64,000 bases of DNA from Haloplanus sp. HW8-1 (GTDB taxonomy: Archaea > Halobacteriota > Halobacteria > Halobacteriales > Haloferacaceae). The stretch lies in contig NZ_CP098518.1 of NCBI RefSeq assembly GCF_023703795.1, positions 2,728,001 to 2,792,000 on the forward strand, given 5' to 3'. Made by a program: the position numbers and the translations under genes. Shown piece by piece: positions 44,104 to 53,735 of this stretch. Position 1 is the first letter of the stretch. Each line of letters opens with the position of its first letter. The notes under the pieces were generated by a model. The model saw nothing but the letters and a program-made list of their open reading frames with translations. It was not told where the DNA came from and searched no databases.

Positions 44104-44261
44104 CGTCCCGGCCGTTTCGTGCGCCGGTACTAAGGAATGTGGGCGCGCCGTCGGTCCGTCCACGCCGCTGCCGGCGAACCTCTCTTCGTGGTGACCGGTG
44201 AGCCACACCACTGCGTTGGGATCGACGCAACGTTGATTATCACCAGCGGTGAGTCCAGGAT

Positions 44262-44834
44262 ATGTCGTCAAAAGAAACACTCGAAACGGAGATCTTCGGC
44301 CGACACACTACCTTCGACTACTCCGAGCAGTGGGTCGGCTATTCGTTGTTCGTCCTTCGGGTCGTGATGGGATGGACACTGTTCCAGGGTGGGGTCACGA
44401 AACTGATCACGTATCTCGACGGAAACCCGGAGAACAACTGGACCGCCGCCGGCTACCTCGCGAACGCGATCCCGGAAGGGAACCCCTTCGTGTTCCTGTG
44501 GGCGAACTTCGCCGGAAGCCCGCTCATCGATATGCTGAACATGTGGGGGCTGACGCTGACCGGCCTCGGACTGATGGTCGGGGCGCTGGTTCGGTGGAAC
44601 GCGTTCTGGGGCGCGATCATGATGCTCTTCTACTGGGCGGCGGCGCTCCAGGGGGGCCTCCTCGCCGGCTTGCCCCTCGCCCACGGATGGGTCGTCGACG
44701 ACCACATCGTGTACGCCGCCCTGCTGTTCGGTCTGGGTGCGTTTGGTGCCGGTCGCATCTTCGGTGTCGATGCGTATCTCGAACGGACGTCCGTCGTCGA
44801 GAACAACCCGTGGCTCAGGTACCTGCTCGGCTGA
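44262..44834 (+). CDS. DoxX/DoxD-like membrane protein
   Basis: 190 residues with four membrane helices (QWVGYSLFVLRVVMGWTLFQ, then three later hydrophobic spans, e.g. FWGAIMMLFYWAAAL). DoxX-like family proteins are four-helix bundles; DoxD of Acidianus is a thiosulfate:quinone oxidoreductase subunit, but haloarchaeal copies are uncharacterised. Preceded by its own AT-rich promoter (TTGATTATCACC near 44232). Confidence 0.85.
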   Translation: MSSKETLETEIFGRHTTFDYSEQWVGYSLFVLRVVMGWTLFQGGVTKLITYLDGNPENNWTAAGYLANAIPEGNPFVFLWANFAGSPLIDMLNMWGLTLTGLGLMVGALVRWNAFWGAIMMLFYWAAALQGGLLAGLPLAHGWVVDDHIVYAALLFGLGAFGAGRIFGVDAYLERTSVVENNPWLRYLLG

Positions 44835-45040
44835 GATAGTTCCGGTTCGTAGGCCGCCGGTTCCGGCGTGACGGTGTGGACGGGCGAAGCGAACGCACTG
44901 CGTGTCCCCGTGAGCGCCGAGTGGGTGATTCCTAGCCGACACCGCCGTCCGGCAGCGAGCGGGACGGCCTCGGGTGTCCGTACCGCATACGGGGAACGGA
45001 CTCCGAAAGGCTTTGCCGCCCGCGGCGGAACGCCTGTGAC

Positions 45041-46129
45041 ATGGACCCGCGCATTCGCACGCACGCAGAGATCATCGTGGATCACTCGACCCGGATCGAG
45101 GCGGGCGACGACGTGGTCGTCAGCATGCCGGCGGTCGCCGAGGACCTCGCCGTCGCGCTCCACGAGGTGTTGGGTGACCGTGGGGCGAACCCGGTGTACC
45201 TGCACAACTCCGAGCGCGCGGACCGGGCGTATCTTCGCGCGAGCGACGACGGGAGCTTCGAGACGCCGGGCCACCTGCTCGCACTCTACGAGGAGACGGA
45301 CGCCGCCATCATCGCCCGCGGGGGGCCGAACGTCTCCGAGCAGAGCGACGTGACTCCCGAGACCAACGCCGCCTACCGTCGCGCGATGCGGCCCGTCCTC
45401 GACGAGCGACTGGGGACGCGCTGGTGTCTCACGCAGTTCCCCTCCTCGGGGCACGCCCAACTGGCGGGCATGAGCACCGAGGCCTACGAGAACTTCGTCT
45501 GGGACGCCGTCACGCTGGACTGGGACGCACAGCGCGACCACCAGGCGCGGATGGTCGACATCCTCGACGGCGCCGACGAGGTGCGGATCAGGAGCGGCGA
45601 GGGGACGGACGTGCGGATGTCGGTGGCGGGCAACCCTACCCTCAACGATTACGGCGAACACAACCTGCCCGGCGGCGAGGTGTTCACGGCGCCGATCAAG
45701 ACGTCCGTCGAGGGCGAGGTACACTTCGACCTGCCGCTCTACCGCAAGGGCAAGGAGATCGAGGGCGCCCGCCTCCGGTTCGAGGACGGGAAGGTTGTGG
45801 GTCACAGCGCCGAGCGCAACGAGGACGTGTTGACCGGAATCTTAGAGACCGACGGCGGGGCGCGCTACCTGGGCGAACTCGGCATCGGCATGAACCGCTC
45901 CATCGATCAGTTCACGTATAACATGTTGTTCGACGAGAAGATGGGAGATACGGTCCACATGGCGGTGGGCAACGCCTACGAGGACACCGTCGGCGAGGGA
46001 AACGAGCGCAACGAGAGCGCCGAACATGTCGACATGATCGTCGACATGTCCGAGGACTCGACCATCGAAGTGGACGGCGAGGTCGTCCAGCGAAACGGCA
46101 CGTTCGTGTTCGAGGAGGGGTTCGCGTAG
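45041..46129 (+). CDS. M29-family aminopeptidase
   Basis: 362 residues of the thermophilic aminopeptidase (AmpS, M29) family: TRWCLTQFPSSGHAQLAGMS near 126-145, then YGEHNLPGGEVFTAPIKTSV near 206-225 and the C-terminal ELGIGMNRSIDQF and GDTVHMAVGNAYEDT that supply metal-binding His and Asp/Glu. It is a two-metal exopeptidase in the cytoplasm, taking single residues from peptide N-termini. Full length. A T-tract terminator follows immediately. Confidence 0.92.
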   Translation: MDPRIRTHAEIIVDHSTRIEAGDDVVVSMPAVAEDLAVALHEVLGDRGANPVYLHNSERADRAYLRASDDGSFETPGHLLALYEETDAAIIARGGPNVSEQSDVTPETNAAYRRAMRPVLDERLGTRWCLTQFPSSGHAQLAGMSTEAYENFVWDAVTLDWDAQRDHQARMVDILDGADEVRIRSGEGTDVRMSVAGNPTLNDYGEHNLPGGEVFTAPIKTSVEGEVHFDLPLYRKGKEIEGARLRFEDGKVVGHSAERNEDVLTGILETDGGARYLGELGIGMNRSIDQFTYNMLFDEKMGDTVHMAVGNAYEDTVGEGNERNESAEHVDMIVDMSEDSTIEVDGEVVQRNGTFVFEEGFA

Positions 46130-46130
46130 G

Positions 46131-46139
46131 GGTTTTTTG
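46131..46139 (+). terminator. Oligo-T terminator after M29 peptidase gene
   Basis: GG followed by six T directly after the stop codon (46127-46129) fits the T-tract termination of archaeal RNA polymerase. It also overlaps the weak start of the next small gene. Confidence 0.5.
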
Positions 46140-46484
46140 ATCCTTCAGCGAGCGCTCGTCGAGCGAGAGCCGACGAGCGTCGCCGACGTGGTCGTCGGCT
46201 TCGATGATGCGCTCCCGGTGCCGCAGTCGTCCCCGATCCGGCGGGCGAGGTGTGTCAACGTCTCCGGCGGGCTCCGCCGGGATCACGGCGTCACGCCGAC
46301 CGCGTGGTCGATGGCCGGCGTCGCCGGGGCGGCGCTCGTGGTGCGGGTCGCCGAACTGACCGGCGGCCACGAACTCGCCTTCTACGTCGTCGCGGGCGTC
46401 CTCACGGGCGGCCTGCGCCGCTGGCGGGTGAACGTCGTCCGCCGGGCACGGCACCACGGGACGCCACACGGCGTCCACCGCTGA
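46137..46484 (+). CDS. Small membrane-associated hypothetical protein
   Basis: Up to 115 residues if the TTG at 46137 is used; a GTG near 46188 is an alternative start. The first half is polar. The second half has two hydrophobic segments (TAWSMAGVAGAALVVRVAEL, then FYVVAGVLTGGL) and a basic His-rich tail. Composition is acceptable for a real gene but the start is uncertain and no family is recognised. Convergent with lrp. Confidence 0.45.
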   Translation: MILQRALVEREPTSVADVVVGFDDALPVPQSSPIRRARCVNVSGGLRRDHGVTPTAWSMAGVAGAALVVRVAELTGGHELAFYVVAGVLTGGLRRWRVNVVRRARHHGTPHGVHR

Positions 46485-46499
46485 CCCGCGCGGGGACGG

Positions 46500-46961
46500 T
46501 CACTCCCCGTCGACTTCGAGTTCGAACTGCTTGTTCTCGACGACGGCGTTCAGGACGACGCTGGTGTTGGACTCGCGGATGTCGGCGTCGGTCAGCAGCG
46601 TCTTGATCTGTTCGTTCATGCCGTCCGTGTCGCGGAACTTGCCGACGGCGATGACGTCGTAGTCGCCCGTGACTTCGTAGACGCTGACCATCTGCTTTTG
46701 ATCGCGCAGGCTCTCGGTGATCCCGGGCAGGGCGCTTCCCTCGACTTTCAACTGGAGGATGGCCGTCACGTCGTAGCCGAGCGCGTCGTAGTTCACGCGG
46801 GGCGTGTACCCCTCGATGACACCTTCGTCTTCCAGGTCACGGAGGTGATTCGAGACGGTGGTGACGGAGACGTCGAGTTCTTCGGCGAGGCTCCGCAGGC
46901 TGGCACGACCGTCGCCCAGGAGCGCGTTGATCAGCTTCGCATCCAGATTTTCGTACGTCAT
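46500..46961 (-). CDS. lrp: Lrp/AsnC family transcription regulator
   Basis: 153 residues. N-terminal winged helix ([40 protein letters not shown]) and C-terminal RAM/effector domain from about 65 ([24 protein letters not shown]). Lrp proteins sense amino acids. In haloarchaea an lrp gene is found next to glnA and controls it, and here too it is divergent from glnA. Full length. Confidence 0.92.
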   Translation of the reverse strand: MTYENLDAKLINALLGDGRASLRSLAEELDVSVTTVSNHLRDLEDEGVIEGYTPRVNYDALGYDVTAILQLKVEGSALPGITESLRDQKQMVSVYEVTGDYDVIAVGKFRDTDGMNEQIKTLLTDADIRESNTSVVLNAVVENKQFELEVDGE

Positions 46962-47087
46962 GGCAGTTACGAACGTCCCGGGGGGTATAGAAGTTTACGA
47001 ATATCCAATTACGAGAGATCGCGAGAGGAAATTGCAGCCAACAAAAAGGGCTTAATACTGGGAGTATAGAGTAACCCTGTCCAGAAC
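46962..47087. promoter_or_regulatory. Divergent lrp / glnA promoter region
   Basis: 126 bases between the two start codons. For glnA, CTTAATA (47051-47057) lies about 33 bases before ATG, giving a nearly leaderless message. For lrp, the AT-rich TTTACGAATATCC (46993-47005) is similarly placed on the other strand. The shared region is where Lrp would be expected to bind, by analogy with other haloarchaea. Confidence 0.6.
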
Positions 47088-48467
47088 ATGACGGACGACA
47101 CTACGGCGACTGACGGCGGCTTGACGGCGGAAGAACAGGACGTCATCGACGAGATCGACGAGGAAGGGGTCGACTTCCTGCGGCTCCAGTTCACCGACAT
47201 CCTCGGGACGGTCAAGAACGTCTCGGTCCCGGCGAGCCAGGCGGAGAAGGCGTTCACCGAGGGGATCTACTTCGACGGCTCTTCGATCGACGGGTTCGTC
47301 CGCATCCAGGAGTCGGACATGCGCCTCGATCCCGACCCGGAGACGTTCGCCGTGCTCCCGTGGCGGAACGGGGATTCGGGTGGCGGTGCGGCGGCCCGGC
47401 TCATCTGTGACGTGATCGACACCTCGACCGGCGAACCCTTCTCGGGCGATCCGCGTGGCGTCCTCAAGAGTGCCATCGAGCGTGCCGAGGAGATGGGCTA
47501 CCACGTGAACATGGCCCCCGAACCGGAGTTCTTCCTGTTCGAGGAGGACGAGGACGGCCGCGCGACGACGAAGACGAACGACGCCGGGGGCTACTTCGAC
47601 CTCGCACCCAAGGACCTCGCGTCCGACGTGCGCCGTGACATCATCTACGGCCTGGAGAGCATGGGCTTCGACATCGAGGCCTCCCACCACGAGGTCGCCC
47701 AGGGGCAACACGAGATCAACTTCACGTACGACGACGCCCTGTCGACGGCCGACAACGTCGCCACCTTCCGCGCGGTCGTTCGTGCCATCGCGGCCGAACA
47801 CGACCTCCACGCGACGTTCATGCCCAAGCCGATCGCCCGGATCAACGGCTCGGGGATGCACACCCACATGTCGCTGTTCACCGAGGATGGCGAGAACGCC
47901 TTCCACGACGAGGACGACGAGTTCAACCTGAGCGACACGGCCAAAAGCTACCTCGCTGGCATCCTCGAACACGCCCCGGCGATCACGGCCGTCGCCGACC
48001 CGACCGTCAACAGCTACAAACGGTTGGTGCCGGGCTACGAAGCCCCCGTCTACGTCGCCTGGTCCGACCGCAACCGCTCGGCGCTCATCCGCAAGCCGGC
48101 CGCCCGCGTCCCGGCCGCCTCACGGATCGAGCTTCGGTCGCCCGACCCGTCGTGTAATCCCTACCTCGCCTTCGCGGCCATGATCCACGCCGGTCTCGAC
48201 GGCATCGAGAACGACCTCGACTGCCCGGACCCGGTCCGCGAGAACATCTACGAGTTCGACGAGACCAAACGCGAGGAGTACGGCATCACGACGCTGCCTT
48301 CGAACCTCGGCGAGGCCGTCGACGCCCTCGAAGCCAACGAGACGATCAGGACTGCGCTCGGCGAACACGTCACCGAGAAGTTCATCGAGGCCAAGTCCCA
48401 GGAGTTCGGCGAGTACATCGTCGAGGTTTCGGACTGGGAACTCGACCGCTACCTCGAGAAGTTCTGA
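47088..48467 (+). CDS. glnA: Glutamine synthetase, type I
   Basis: 459 residues. Motifs in order: [17 protein letters not shown] near 62, [14 protein letters not shown] near 141 (metal site), [20 protein letters not shown] near 245 (ATP site), and [11 protein letters not shown] near 327. It makes glutamine from glutamate, ammonia and ATP, the main nitrogen assimilation step, and forms a dodecamer in the cytoplasm. Controlled by the divergent lrp by position. A T-tract (CATTTTTCCG, 48486-48495) follows the stop. Confidence 0.96.
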   Translation: MTDDTTATDGGLTAEEQDVIDEIDEEGVDFLRLQFTDILGTVKNVSVPASQAEKAFTEGIYFDGSSIDGFVRIQESDMRLDPDPETFAVLPWRNGDSGGGAAARLICDVIDTSTGEPFSGDPRGVLKSAIERAEEMGYHVNMAPEPEFFLFEEDEDGRATTKTNDAGGYFDLAPKDLASDVRRDIIYGLESMGFDIEASHHEVAQGQHEINFTYDDALSTADNVATFRAVVRAIAAEHDLHATFMPKPIARINGSGMHTHMSLFTEDGENAFHDEDDEFNLSDTAKSYLAGILEHAPAITAVADPTVNSYKRLVPGYEAPVYVAWSDRNRSALIRKPAARVPAASRIELRSPDPSCNPYLAFAAMIHAGLDGIENDLDCPDPVRENIYEFDETKREEYGITTLPSNLGEAVDALEANETIRTALGEHVTEKFIEAKSQEFGEYIVEVSDWELDRYLEKF

Positions 48468-48536
48468 GCGCGACCCACCCGCATCCATTTTTCCGTACGC
48501 GTCGACGACGGGGAGCGACACGGCCCGGACGACGGC

Positions 48537-49337
48537 TCAGTCGGTGATGTTGTCGGTCGTCTCGCGCAGCGTCACGAACTCGCCGTTCTCCGCTGCGATC
48601 CCGCCGGTGAAGTTCTCGCCGTTCGGCAGGTTCCCGTTCTCGTCGACCTCGGGACCGTCGTAGAGGTCCAGATCCATCGCCTCCAGCGCCGCGGTGTACT
48701 TCCCGAAGCCGTTGAGATACAGGAACTCGTCGTCGAGGGACGCGACCGCTCCCCGATCCTGATCGGTCAGGGTGGAGGTCGTTCGGGAGATCGACGACCC
48801 ATCGCCGGGATAGATGGACAGCCGCAGGGCCAAGATGTCGTCGTCGCCGTCGGCGTCCGACACTCCGTACTTGATCGACTGCGTCTGCCCGAGGGGACCG
48901 ACGAACTCCCACGTGTCGACGGTGAACCGATCCTCGACATCGGGCAGACTGACCGACACCGTCCGCGTCTCGCTGTCGGATTTCCCGCCGGTGTCGGTGA
49001 CCGTCACGGTCACGTCGACGTCGCCTTCGGACTGGAAGGCGTACGAGAGCGTCGACGAGTCGTCGCCGACGGCCTCGCCGTCGACCTGCCACTCGTAGGT
49101 CAGTTGCGACGCCGAATCCTCCGTGTCGGAGGCGTCGACCTCGAACTCGTACACCGGCCCCGAGGAGTCGACGACGTCGATACCGTTCACCGTCGGCGAG
49201 AGATTCGTCGGGATGTCGCCGTACAGCACCGGATTGAGGTCCCGGAGTACCTCGTTGAGTCGCTCCGAAGCCTCCTCGGGAATCGTGAAGTCCCGCTCGG
49301 ACGCGTCGACGAAGTCCTGCAGGGTGATCCCGCTCAT
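48537..49337 (-). CDS. PKD-like domain protein
   Basis: 266 residues starting MSGITLQDFVDASERDFTIP. A PKD-like beta-sandwich lies at about 70-130 (TYEWQVDGEAVGDDSSTLSY, then VDVTVTVTDTGGKSDSETRTV), followed by a second beta-rich part. There is no signal peptide and no lipobox, so export is not obvious; the N-terminal helix may link it to another protein. Very acidic. Function unknown. Confidence 0.75.
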   Translation of the reverse strand: MSGITLQDFVDASERDFTIPEEASERLNEVLRDLNPVLYGDIPTNLSPTVNGIDVVDSSGPVYEFEVDASDTEDSASQLTYEWQVDGEAVGDDSSTLSYAFQSEGDVDVTVTVTDTGGKSDSETRTVSVSLPDVEDRFTVDTWEFVGPLGQTQSIKYGVSDADGDDDILALRLSIYPGDGSSISRTTSTLTDQDRGAVASLDDEFLYLNGFGKYTAALEAMDLDLYDGPEVDENGNLPNGENFTGGIAAENGEFVTLRETTDNITD

Positions 49338-49531
49338 CGTGACCCCCCCTCGGGCGGACGGGACCCGAGTGAGGCGCGCTCGGACATCGATTCGATCGGC
49401 ATCGGGACGGAAGGAATCATACTACCGGCCGTAGGAACGGCCGAATCCCGCATTGTATTCATGTCATTGAAGGCATACAAGGGAAGGTTGAAACGGACGG
49501 CGTCGCGCCGCGTTCGGTCGATTTCGGGACG

Positions 49532-50371
49532 CTACCCCGACAGACCGGGGATCGCGAGCAACAGCGCGACGGTCCCCCCGGCGAGGCCGCCCGCGACCGG
49601 GAGGGTGACGCCGCCGTCGAGGACGAACAGCGCGACGACGACGACACCTGGAAGGAGGGCGAACGAGGCGACGAGGCGGCGCGTCGATCCAGCGGCGGCG
49701 ACGACGCGATCACCGGCGACCCGCCAGCCGATCCAACCGCCGGCGGTGGCGGCCGCGGCGACGACGGTATCGGTGACCACCGCCGCAGCGAGCGCCACGA
49801 GGCCGACGGCGACGGCGAGGGCGAAGGTCCGACCGGTCTCGGCGGCGGTCACGCGCTCGGGGGAACGGCCGGGGCCAACCCCGAGTCCGGCTGCGACGTA
49901 GCCGAGGCCGACGGCGACGCCGACGACCACGTCGGCCAAGTAGTGGACGCCGATGACGACCCGCGAGGTGGCGACGACGACGACTAGCCCGGCGGCGGCC
50001 GCCGAGAGGCGACGGTCGTCGAAGAGGGCGGCGAGTCCGCCGTAGACGACCGTCGCACCGAGGGCGTGGCCGCTGGGGAAGCCGTAGCCGTCCGTCCCCG
50101 CACCGGGCGGCCGGGGGAGCGCGAAGGCGTGTTTGAGCGCGAGCGTCGCCGCGAACCCGCCGAGTGCAAGTGCGAGCGCCGTCGCCATCCGAGTCGAGGA
50201 GACGCCGAGGTAGTCGGCGAGTAGATAGCCGGTGACGACGACGAGCAGGAGCGTCACGGGATCGCCGAGGCGCGTGAGGAGACCGAACAGGTCGACGAGT
50301 GTCGCGGGAAGTGTCTCGACGACTGCCATCTCGCCGAGGTCGCGGTCCGCAGTCATGGAGCCGGCGCGCAT
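49532..50371 (-). CDS. PAP2-type membrane phosphatase
   Basis: 279 residues with six or more membrane helices. The acid-phosphatase signature is KHAFALPRPPG, then GFPSGHALGAT, then SRVVIGVHYLADVVVG, holding the catalytic histidines and arginines. It dephosphorylates lipid phosphates such as polyprenyl-PP. TATATATA (50395-50402) is 27 bases from the ATG at 50371, which points to a leaderless start there; the ATG at 50356 is the alternative. Confidence 0.88.
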   Translation of the reverse strand: MRAGSMTADRDLGEMAVVETLPATLVDLFGLLTRLGDPVTLLLVVVTGYLLADYLGVSSTRMATALALALGGFAATLALKHAFALPRPPGAGTDGYGFPSGHALGATVVYGGLAALFDDRRLSAAAAGLVVVVATSRVVIGVHYLADVVVGVAVGLGYVAAGLGVGPGRSPERVTAAETGRTFALAVAVGLVALAAAVVTDTVVAAAATAGGWIGWRVAGDRVVAAAGSTRRLVASFALLPGVVVVALFVLDGGVTLPVAGGLAGGTVALLLAIPGLSG

Positions 50372-50613
50372 ACCTGCGGCTTCGTGTGGAAGAGTATATA
50401 TATCCGGCTTTCCACGAGGACGATACCCCATTACTTATATTTCTCTGCTTATCGTCCAAACTGCTGACGCCGATAACTGTCGGAAACGTCCACGATATTT
50501 ATATATCTCCGCGCCATTTAGCGAAATGTTTATATATCTAACTACCTAACTATGGGTTAAGAAGAGTCACGGCGGCCGTGCCCCCGCGTCGGTCGTCCGT
50601 GGCGACACCTATC
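50372..50613. promoter_or_regulatory. Divergent promoter region of PAP2 and tfb with repeated TATA boxes
   Basis: 242 AT-rich bases. For tfb, TTTATATATCT occurs twice, at 50498-50508 and 50529-50539, 31 bases apart, and a weaker CTTATATTT lies near 50434. TATATATA at 50395-50402 serves the PAP2 gene on the other strand. Two identical TATA boxes suggest two tfb start sites or competitive factor binding. Confidence 0.65.
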
Positions 50614-51600
50614 ATGACCGAGACACGCACCTGGACGACCGAGAGCACCGACATTCGAGAACGGGAGGAATCGACGGCGACACGCGAACGGGAACACGTC
50701 TGCCCCGAGTGTGGCGGCGCCCTAGTGACCGACGAGGAGCACGGCGAGACGGCCTGTGGCGAGTGTGGGCTCATCGTCGAGGCCGACGAGGTCGACCGCG
50801 GTCCCGAGTGGCGCGCCTTCGACGCCAGCGAACGCGACGAGAAGGCCCGGGTCGGGTCGCCCACGACCAAGATGATGCACGACAAGGGGCTGTCGACGAC
50901 CATCGACTGGCAGGATAAGGACGCCTACGGGAACGCCCTGAATGCGAGCCAGCGCGAGAAGATGCAGCGGCTGCGCACCTGGAACCGGCGGTTCCAGACC
51001 CGTGACCACCAAGAGCGCAACCTGCGACAGGCCTTAGGCGAGATCGAGCGCATGGCGTCGGCGCTCGGCCTCCCCGAGAACGTCCGCGAGACCGCATCGG
51101 TGATCTACCGACGGGCACTGGAGGAGGACCTCCTCCCCGGCCGATCGATCGAGGGCGTCGCCACCAGCGCGCTGTACGCGGCCGCCCGCCAGGCGGGCGT
51201 TCCCCGGACCATCGACGAGATGGCCCGGGTGAGCCGGGTCGAGGCGGAGGAGTTCAAGCGCACCTACCGCTACGTGGTGCGGGAACTCACCCTCGAAGTC
51301 GCGCCGGCCGATCCGGTGAGCTACGTCACCCGGTTCGCGTCGGAACTCGACCTCTCGGACGAGGCCGAGCGCCTGGCCCGGGAGATGCTCGACGCGGCCA
51401 AGGAGCGGGGCGTTCACAGCGGCAAGAACCCGGTCGGACTGGCGGCCGCGGCCGTCTACGCCGCACCTCTGCTCACCAACGAGTCGGTGACCCAAGACGA
51501 GGTGAGCGCGGTGGCGGACATCAGCGAGGTCACCATCCGCAACCGGTACCGTGAACTCCTCGAGGCGTACGACGACGCCGGGCAGACGGCCACGGCCTGA
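50614..51600 (+). CDS. tfb: Transcription initiation factor TFB
   Basis: 328 residues. N-terminal zinc ribbon CPECGGALV and CGECGLIV (30-55), B-finger region DRGPEWRAFDASERDEKARV, then two cyclin folds (about 125-215 and 225-320) with GRSIEGVATSALYAAAR and KNPVGLAAAAVYAAPLLTNE. It binds TBP and DNA at BRE and recruits RNA polymerase. Haloarchaea carry several tfb paralogues, and which one this is cannot be told from sequence alone. An upstream in-frame GTG (50578) could add 12 residues. Confidence 0.95.
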   Translation: MTETRTWTTESTDIREREESTATREREHVCPECGGALVTDEEHGETACGECGLIVEADEVDRGPEWRAFDASERDEKARVGSPTTKMMHDKGLSTTIDWQDKDAYGNALNASQREKMQRLRTWNRRFQTRDHQERNLRQALGEIERMASALGLPENVRETASVIYRRALEEDLLPGRSIEGVATSALYAAARQAGVPRTIDEMARVSRVEAEEFKRTYRYVVRELTLEVAPADPVSYVTRFASELDLSDEAERLAREMLDAAKERGVHSGKNPVGLAAAAVYAAPLLTNESVTQDEVSAVADISEVTIRNRYRELLEAYDDAGQTATA

Positions 51601-51648
51601 TTCGCCCCGGAATCCTTTTACTCGGCACCACCCTACCCGGACGCAACT

Positions 51649-52068
51649 ATGGGTATGGGCTCGGACATGTACCGACAGCAGATCCTCGATCACTACAAGA
51701 ACCCGCGCAACCACGGGGATCTCGAGGATCCGACGTTCAGCCACGTCGGCGAGAACCCGTCGTGTGGCGACACCATCAAGATGAACGTGCGTCTCGACGA
51801 CGACGACGAAACCATCGACTACGTGAGTTTCTCCGGCGACGGCTGTGCCATCAGCCAGGCGAGCGCGAGCATGCTCACCCAGCGACTCCCGGGCACGACA
51901 CTCGACGAACTGGCCGAGATGGACCGCGACGACGTGGTCGAGATGCTCGGCGTCGACATCAGTCCCATGCGGATCAAGTGTGCCGTCCTCGCCGAGAAGG
52001 TGGTACAGGACGGGGCGAAGATCCACGAGGGCGAACTCGAACTCGACGAGACGACGACCGAGGAGTGA
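51649..52068 (+). CDS. sufU: SufU/IscU-type Fe-S scaffold protein
   Basis: 139 residues. NHGDLEDPTFSHVGENPSCGD, FSGDGCAISQASASMLTQ and SPMRIKCAVLAEKV carry the three cluster or zinc-binding cysteines (about 42, 66 and 110) of the U-type scaffold. It assembles iron-sulfur clusters or shuttles sulfur with a cysteine desulfurase; no sufS is adjacent. Full length. Three candidate ATGs lie in the first six codons. Confidence 0.92.
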   Translation: MGMGSDMYRQQILDHYKNPRNHGDLEDPTFSHVGENPSCGDTIKMNVRLDDDDETIDYVSFSGDGCAISQASASMLTQRLPGTTLDELAEMDRDDVVEMLGVDISPMRIKCAVLAEKVVQDGAKIHEGELELDETTTEE

Positions 52069-52069
52069 T

Positions 52070-52495
52070 TCAGCGGTCCTGTCGGTCCAGTTCCCGGCCG
52101 ATTCCCCGCGCGAGCGCCACCAGAAACGCCAGTCCTCGCTTGACTTCCGGATCGCGGAGCGCCCGCAGTAGGCCGAGCGCACCCACACCCCGATAGGCCG
52201 TGTCGGGATCGCCCGCGTCGCCGAGCGCTCGCAGGAGCGTCTGCGCTCCTCGAACCGTCTCCGGCTCCGCGGCCTCGTCGGCCAGTTCGCCGAGCGATCC
52301 GGCGGTGCCTGCCACCGACGACACCATCTCGTCGTCGGCCGCCTCGGTGGCGAGGGCCAACACGTCGAGGAGTTCGTTCACGTCGTCGAGGCGCTGAACG
52401 AACGCCGCCACGGCCTCGGGGTCCTCGGCGATGGCGGCCGCCAGCGCGTCGTCTGGGGCGTCGGCCGTCGTCCCCGACGCCTTGTCGTCGCTCAT
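52070..52495 (-). CDS. DUF1641 protein
   Basis: 141 residues, helical and acidic. The DUF1641 domain is at about 85-135 (AQTLLRALGDAGDPD, GALGLLRALRDPEVKRGLAF). In other archaea and bacteria DUF1641 genes sit beside FAD oxidoreductases or formate dehydrogenases. Here it is one base behind the SQR-like gene, so it is probably a companion subunit or chaperone of that enzyme. Confidence 0.87.
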   Translation of the reverse strand: MSDDKASGTTADAPDDALAAAIAEDPEAVAAFVQRLDDVNELLDVLALATEAADDEMVSSVAGTAGSLGELADEAAEPETVRGAQTLLRALGDAGDPDTAYRGVGALGLLRALRDPEVKRGLAFLVALARGIGRELDRQDR

Positions 52496-52496
52496 C

Positions 52497-53639
52497 TCAG
52501 ATCAACCCCCGTGCAGTCAGCCAGTACGACTCGTTGTACGCCCCCTTCGCCCAGTGGACGAGTTTCGACTCCTCGCGCAGATCGGGCAGGGAATCGTAGT
52601 CGAAGGAGACGAACGTCGCCTCGTCCAGGCCGGCCTCGAGGAAGCAGAGCACCTTGCCGTCGTAGGTCGCGGTCGGCGTGTGTCCACGAACGCCGGCGGC
52701 GATGCGCTCGGCGACCGTCCCCGCCTGGTAGTGGGCGACGCTGCCGGCCATCGGCCGTTCGATGTCGGTCGTATCGCCGATGGCGTACACGTCCTCGGCG
52801 TTGACCGCCTCCAGTGTCCGCGGGTCGGTCTCGACCCAGCCGTCGTCGCCCAGCCCCGCGTCGGCCACGAGGTCGACGCCCGCGTGTGGCGGGATGGTCA
52901 CGAGCAGGTTGTAGTCGAGCGCCCGGCCATCCGCCGCGTGGAGCGTCCGCTCGTCCGGGTCGACTCGTTCGACGGCGAAGTCGGTGTGTGCCTCGACGCC
53001 ACGGGCGTCGAACCGCTCGTCCGTCCAGTCGGCGACGGGCGGGAGTTTGTGCGACCGCTCGGTCGGTGCGGTGTAGACCACCTCACTGGCCTCGCGCAGG
53101 CCCCGGTCGCGGAGCCAGTCCTCGACCATCAAGGTGAACTCCACCGGCGCGGCCGGACACATGTGCGGCATGCCAGCGACTGACAGGACGAGACGGCCGC
53201 CGGAGAAGTCCGCGAGGGCGTCGCGGAGACGTTCGGCCCCGTCCGCGCTGTAGAAGTCGTGAGCGCCCTCGGCGAGTCCGGGGACGCGGTCGGGGACCAG
53301 ACGCGCCCCAGTCGCGAGGACCAAGTGATCGTACTTGAGCGTCTCGCCGTCTCCGAGCGTCAGTCGCTTGCCAGCCGTGTCCACGTCGGTCACCCGGCTC
53401 GTCCGGAGCCGAACCCGACGGTCGAGGAGGTCATCGAGCGGTCGCAGTCCCTCGGACGGGTCAGCCCGGCCGAACGCGACGTAGAGCCAGACTGGCTTGT
53501 AGACGTGGGTCCCCGTCTCGTCGATCAGGATCACCTTCACCTCGTCCGCGTCGAGTTCCGCGGCGAGTTTCGACGTGAGTTTGTTGGCGAGGACCGTGCC
53601 GCCGGTGCCGCCACCGACGACGGCGATACGGGTTGTCAT
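52497..53639 (-). CDS. Sulfide:quinone oxidoreductase-like flavoprotein
   Basis: 380 residues. FAD-binding VVGGGTGGTVLANKL at 7-21, YDHLVLATGAR near 104, and C-terminal VYAIGDTTDIERP near 284. Cysteines at GMPHMCPAAPVEF (near 161) and KVLCFLEAG (near 325) match the redox pair of SQR-type enzymes, and HVYKPVWLYVAFG near 46 is an SQR-like start of domain 2. It would pass electrons from sulfide or a similar thiol to membrane quinone. Forms an operon with DUF1641. Confidence 0.87.
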   Translation of the reverse strand: MTTRIAVVGGGTGGTVLANKLTSKLAAELDADEVKVILIDETGTHVYKPVWLYVAFGRADPSEGLRPLDDLLDRRVRLRTSRVTDVDTAGKRLTLGDGETLKYDHLVLATGARLVPDRVPGLAEGAHDFYSADGAERLRDALADFSGGRLVLSVAGMPHMCPAAPVEFTLMVEDWLRDRGLREASEVVYTAPTERSHKLPPVADWTDERFDARGVEAHTDFAVERVDPDERTLHAADGRALDYNLLVTIPPHAGVDLVADAGLGDDGWVETDPRTLEAVNAEDVYAIGDTTDIERPMAGSVAHYQAGTVAERIAAGVRGHTPTATYDGKVLCFLEAGLDEATFVSFDYDSLPDLREESKLVHWAKGAYNESYWLTARGLI

Positions 53640-53735
53640 TTAGAGGTCACCGTTCTCGACAACGCACCGGAGGGTGGTAAAATTGTGCTTCGGTTCCAAT
53701 ACTATGGAACCAACACGCGACGTCGGTGAGAGTCG

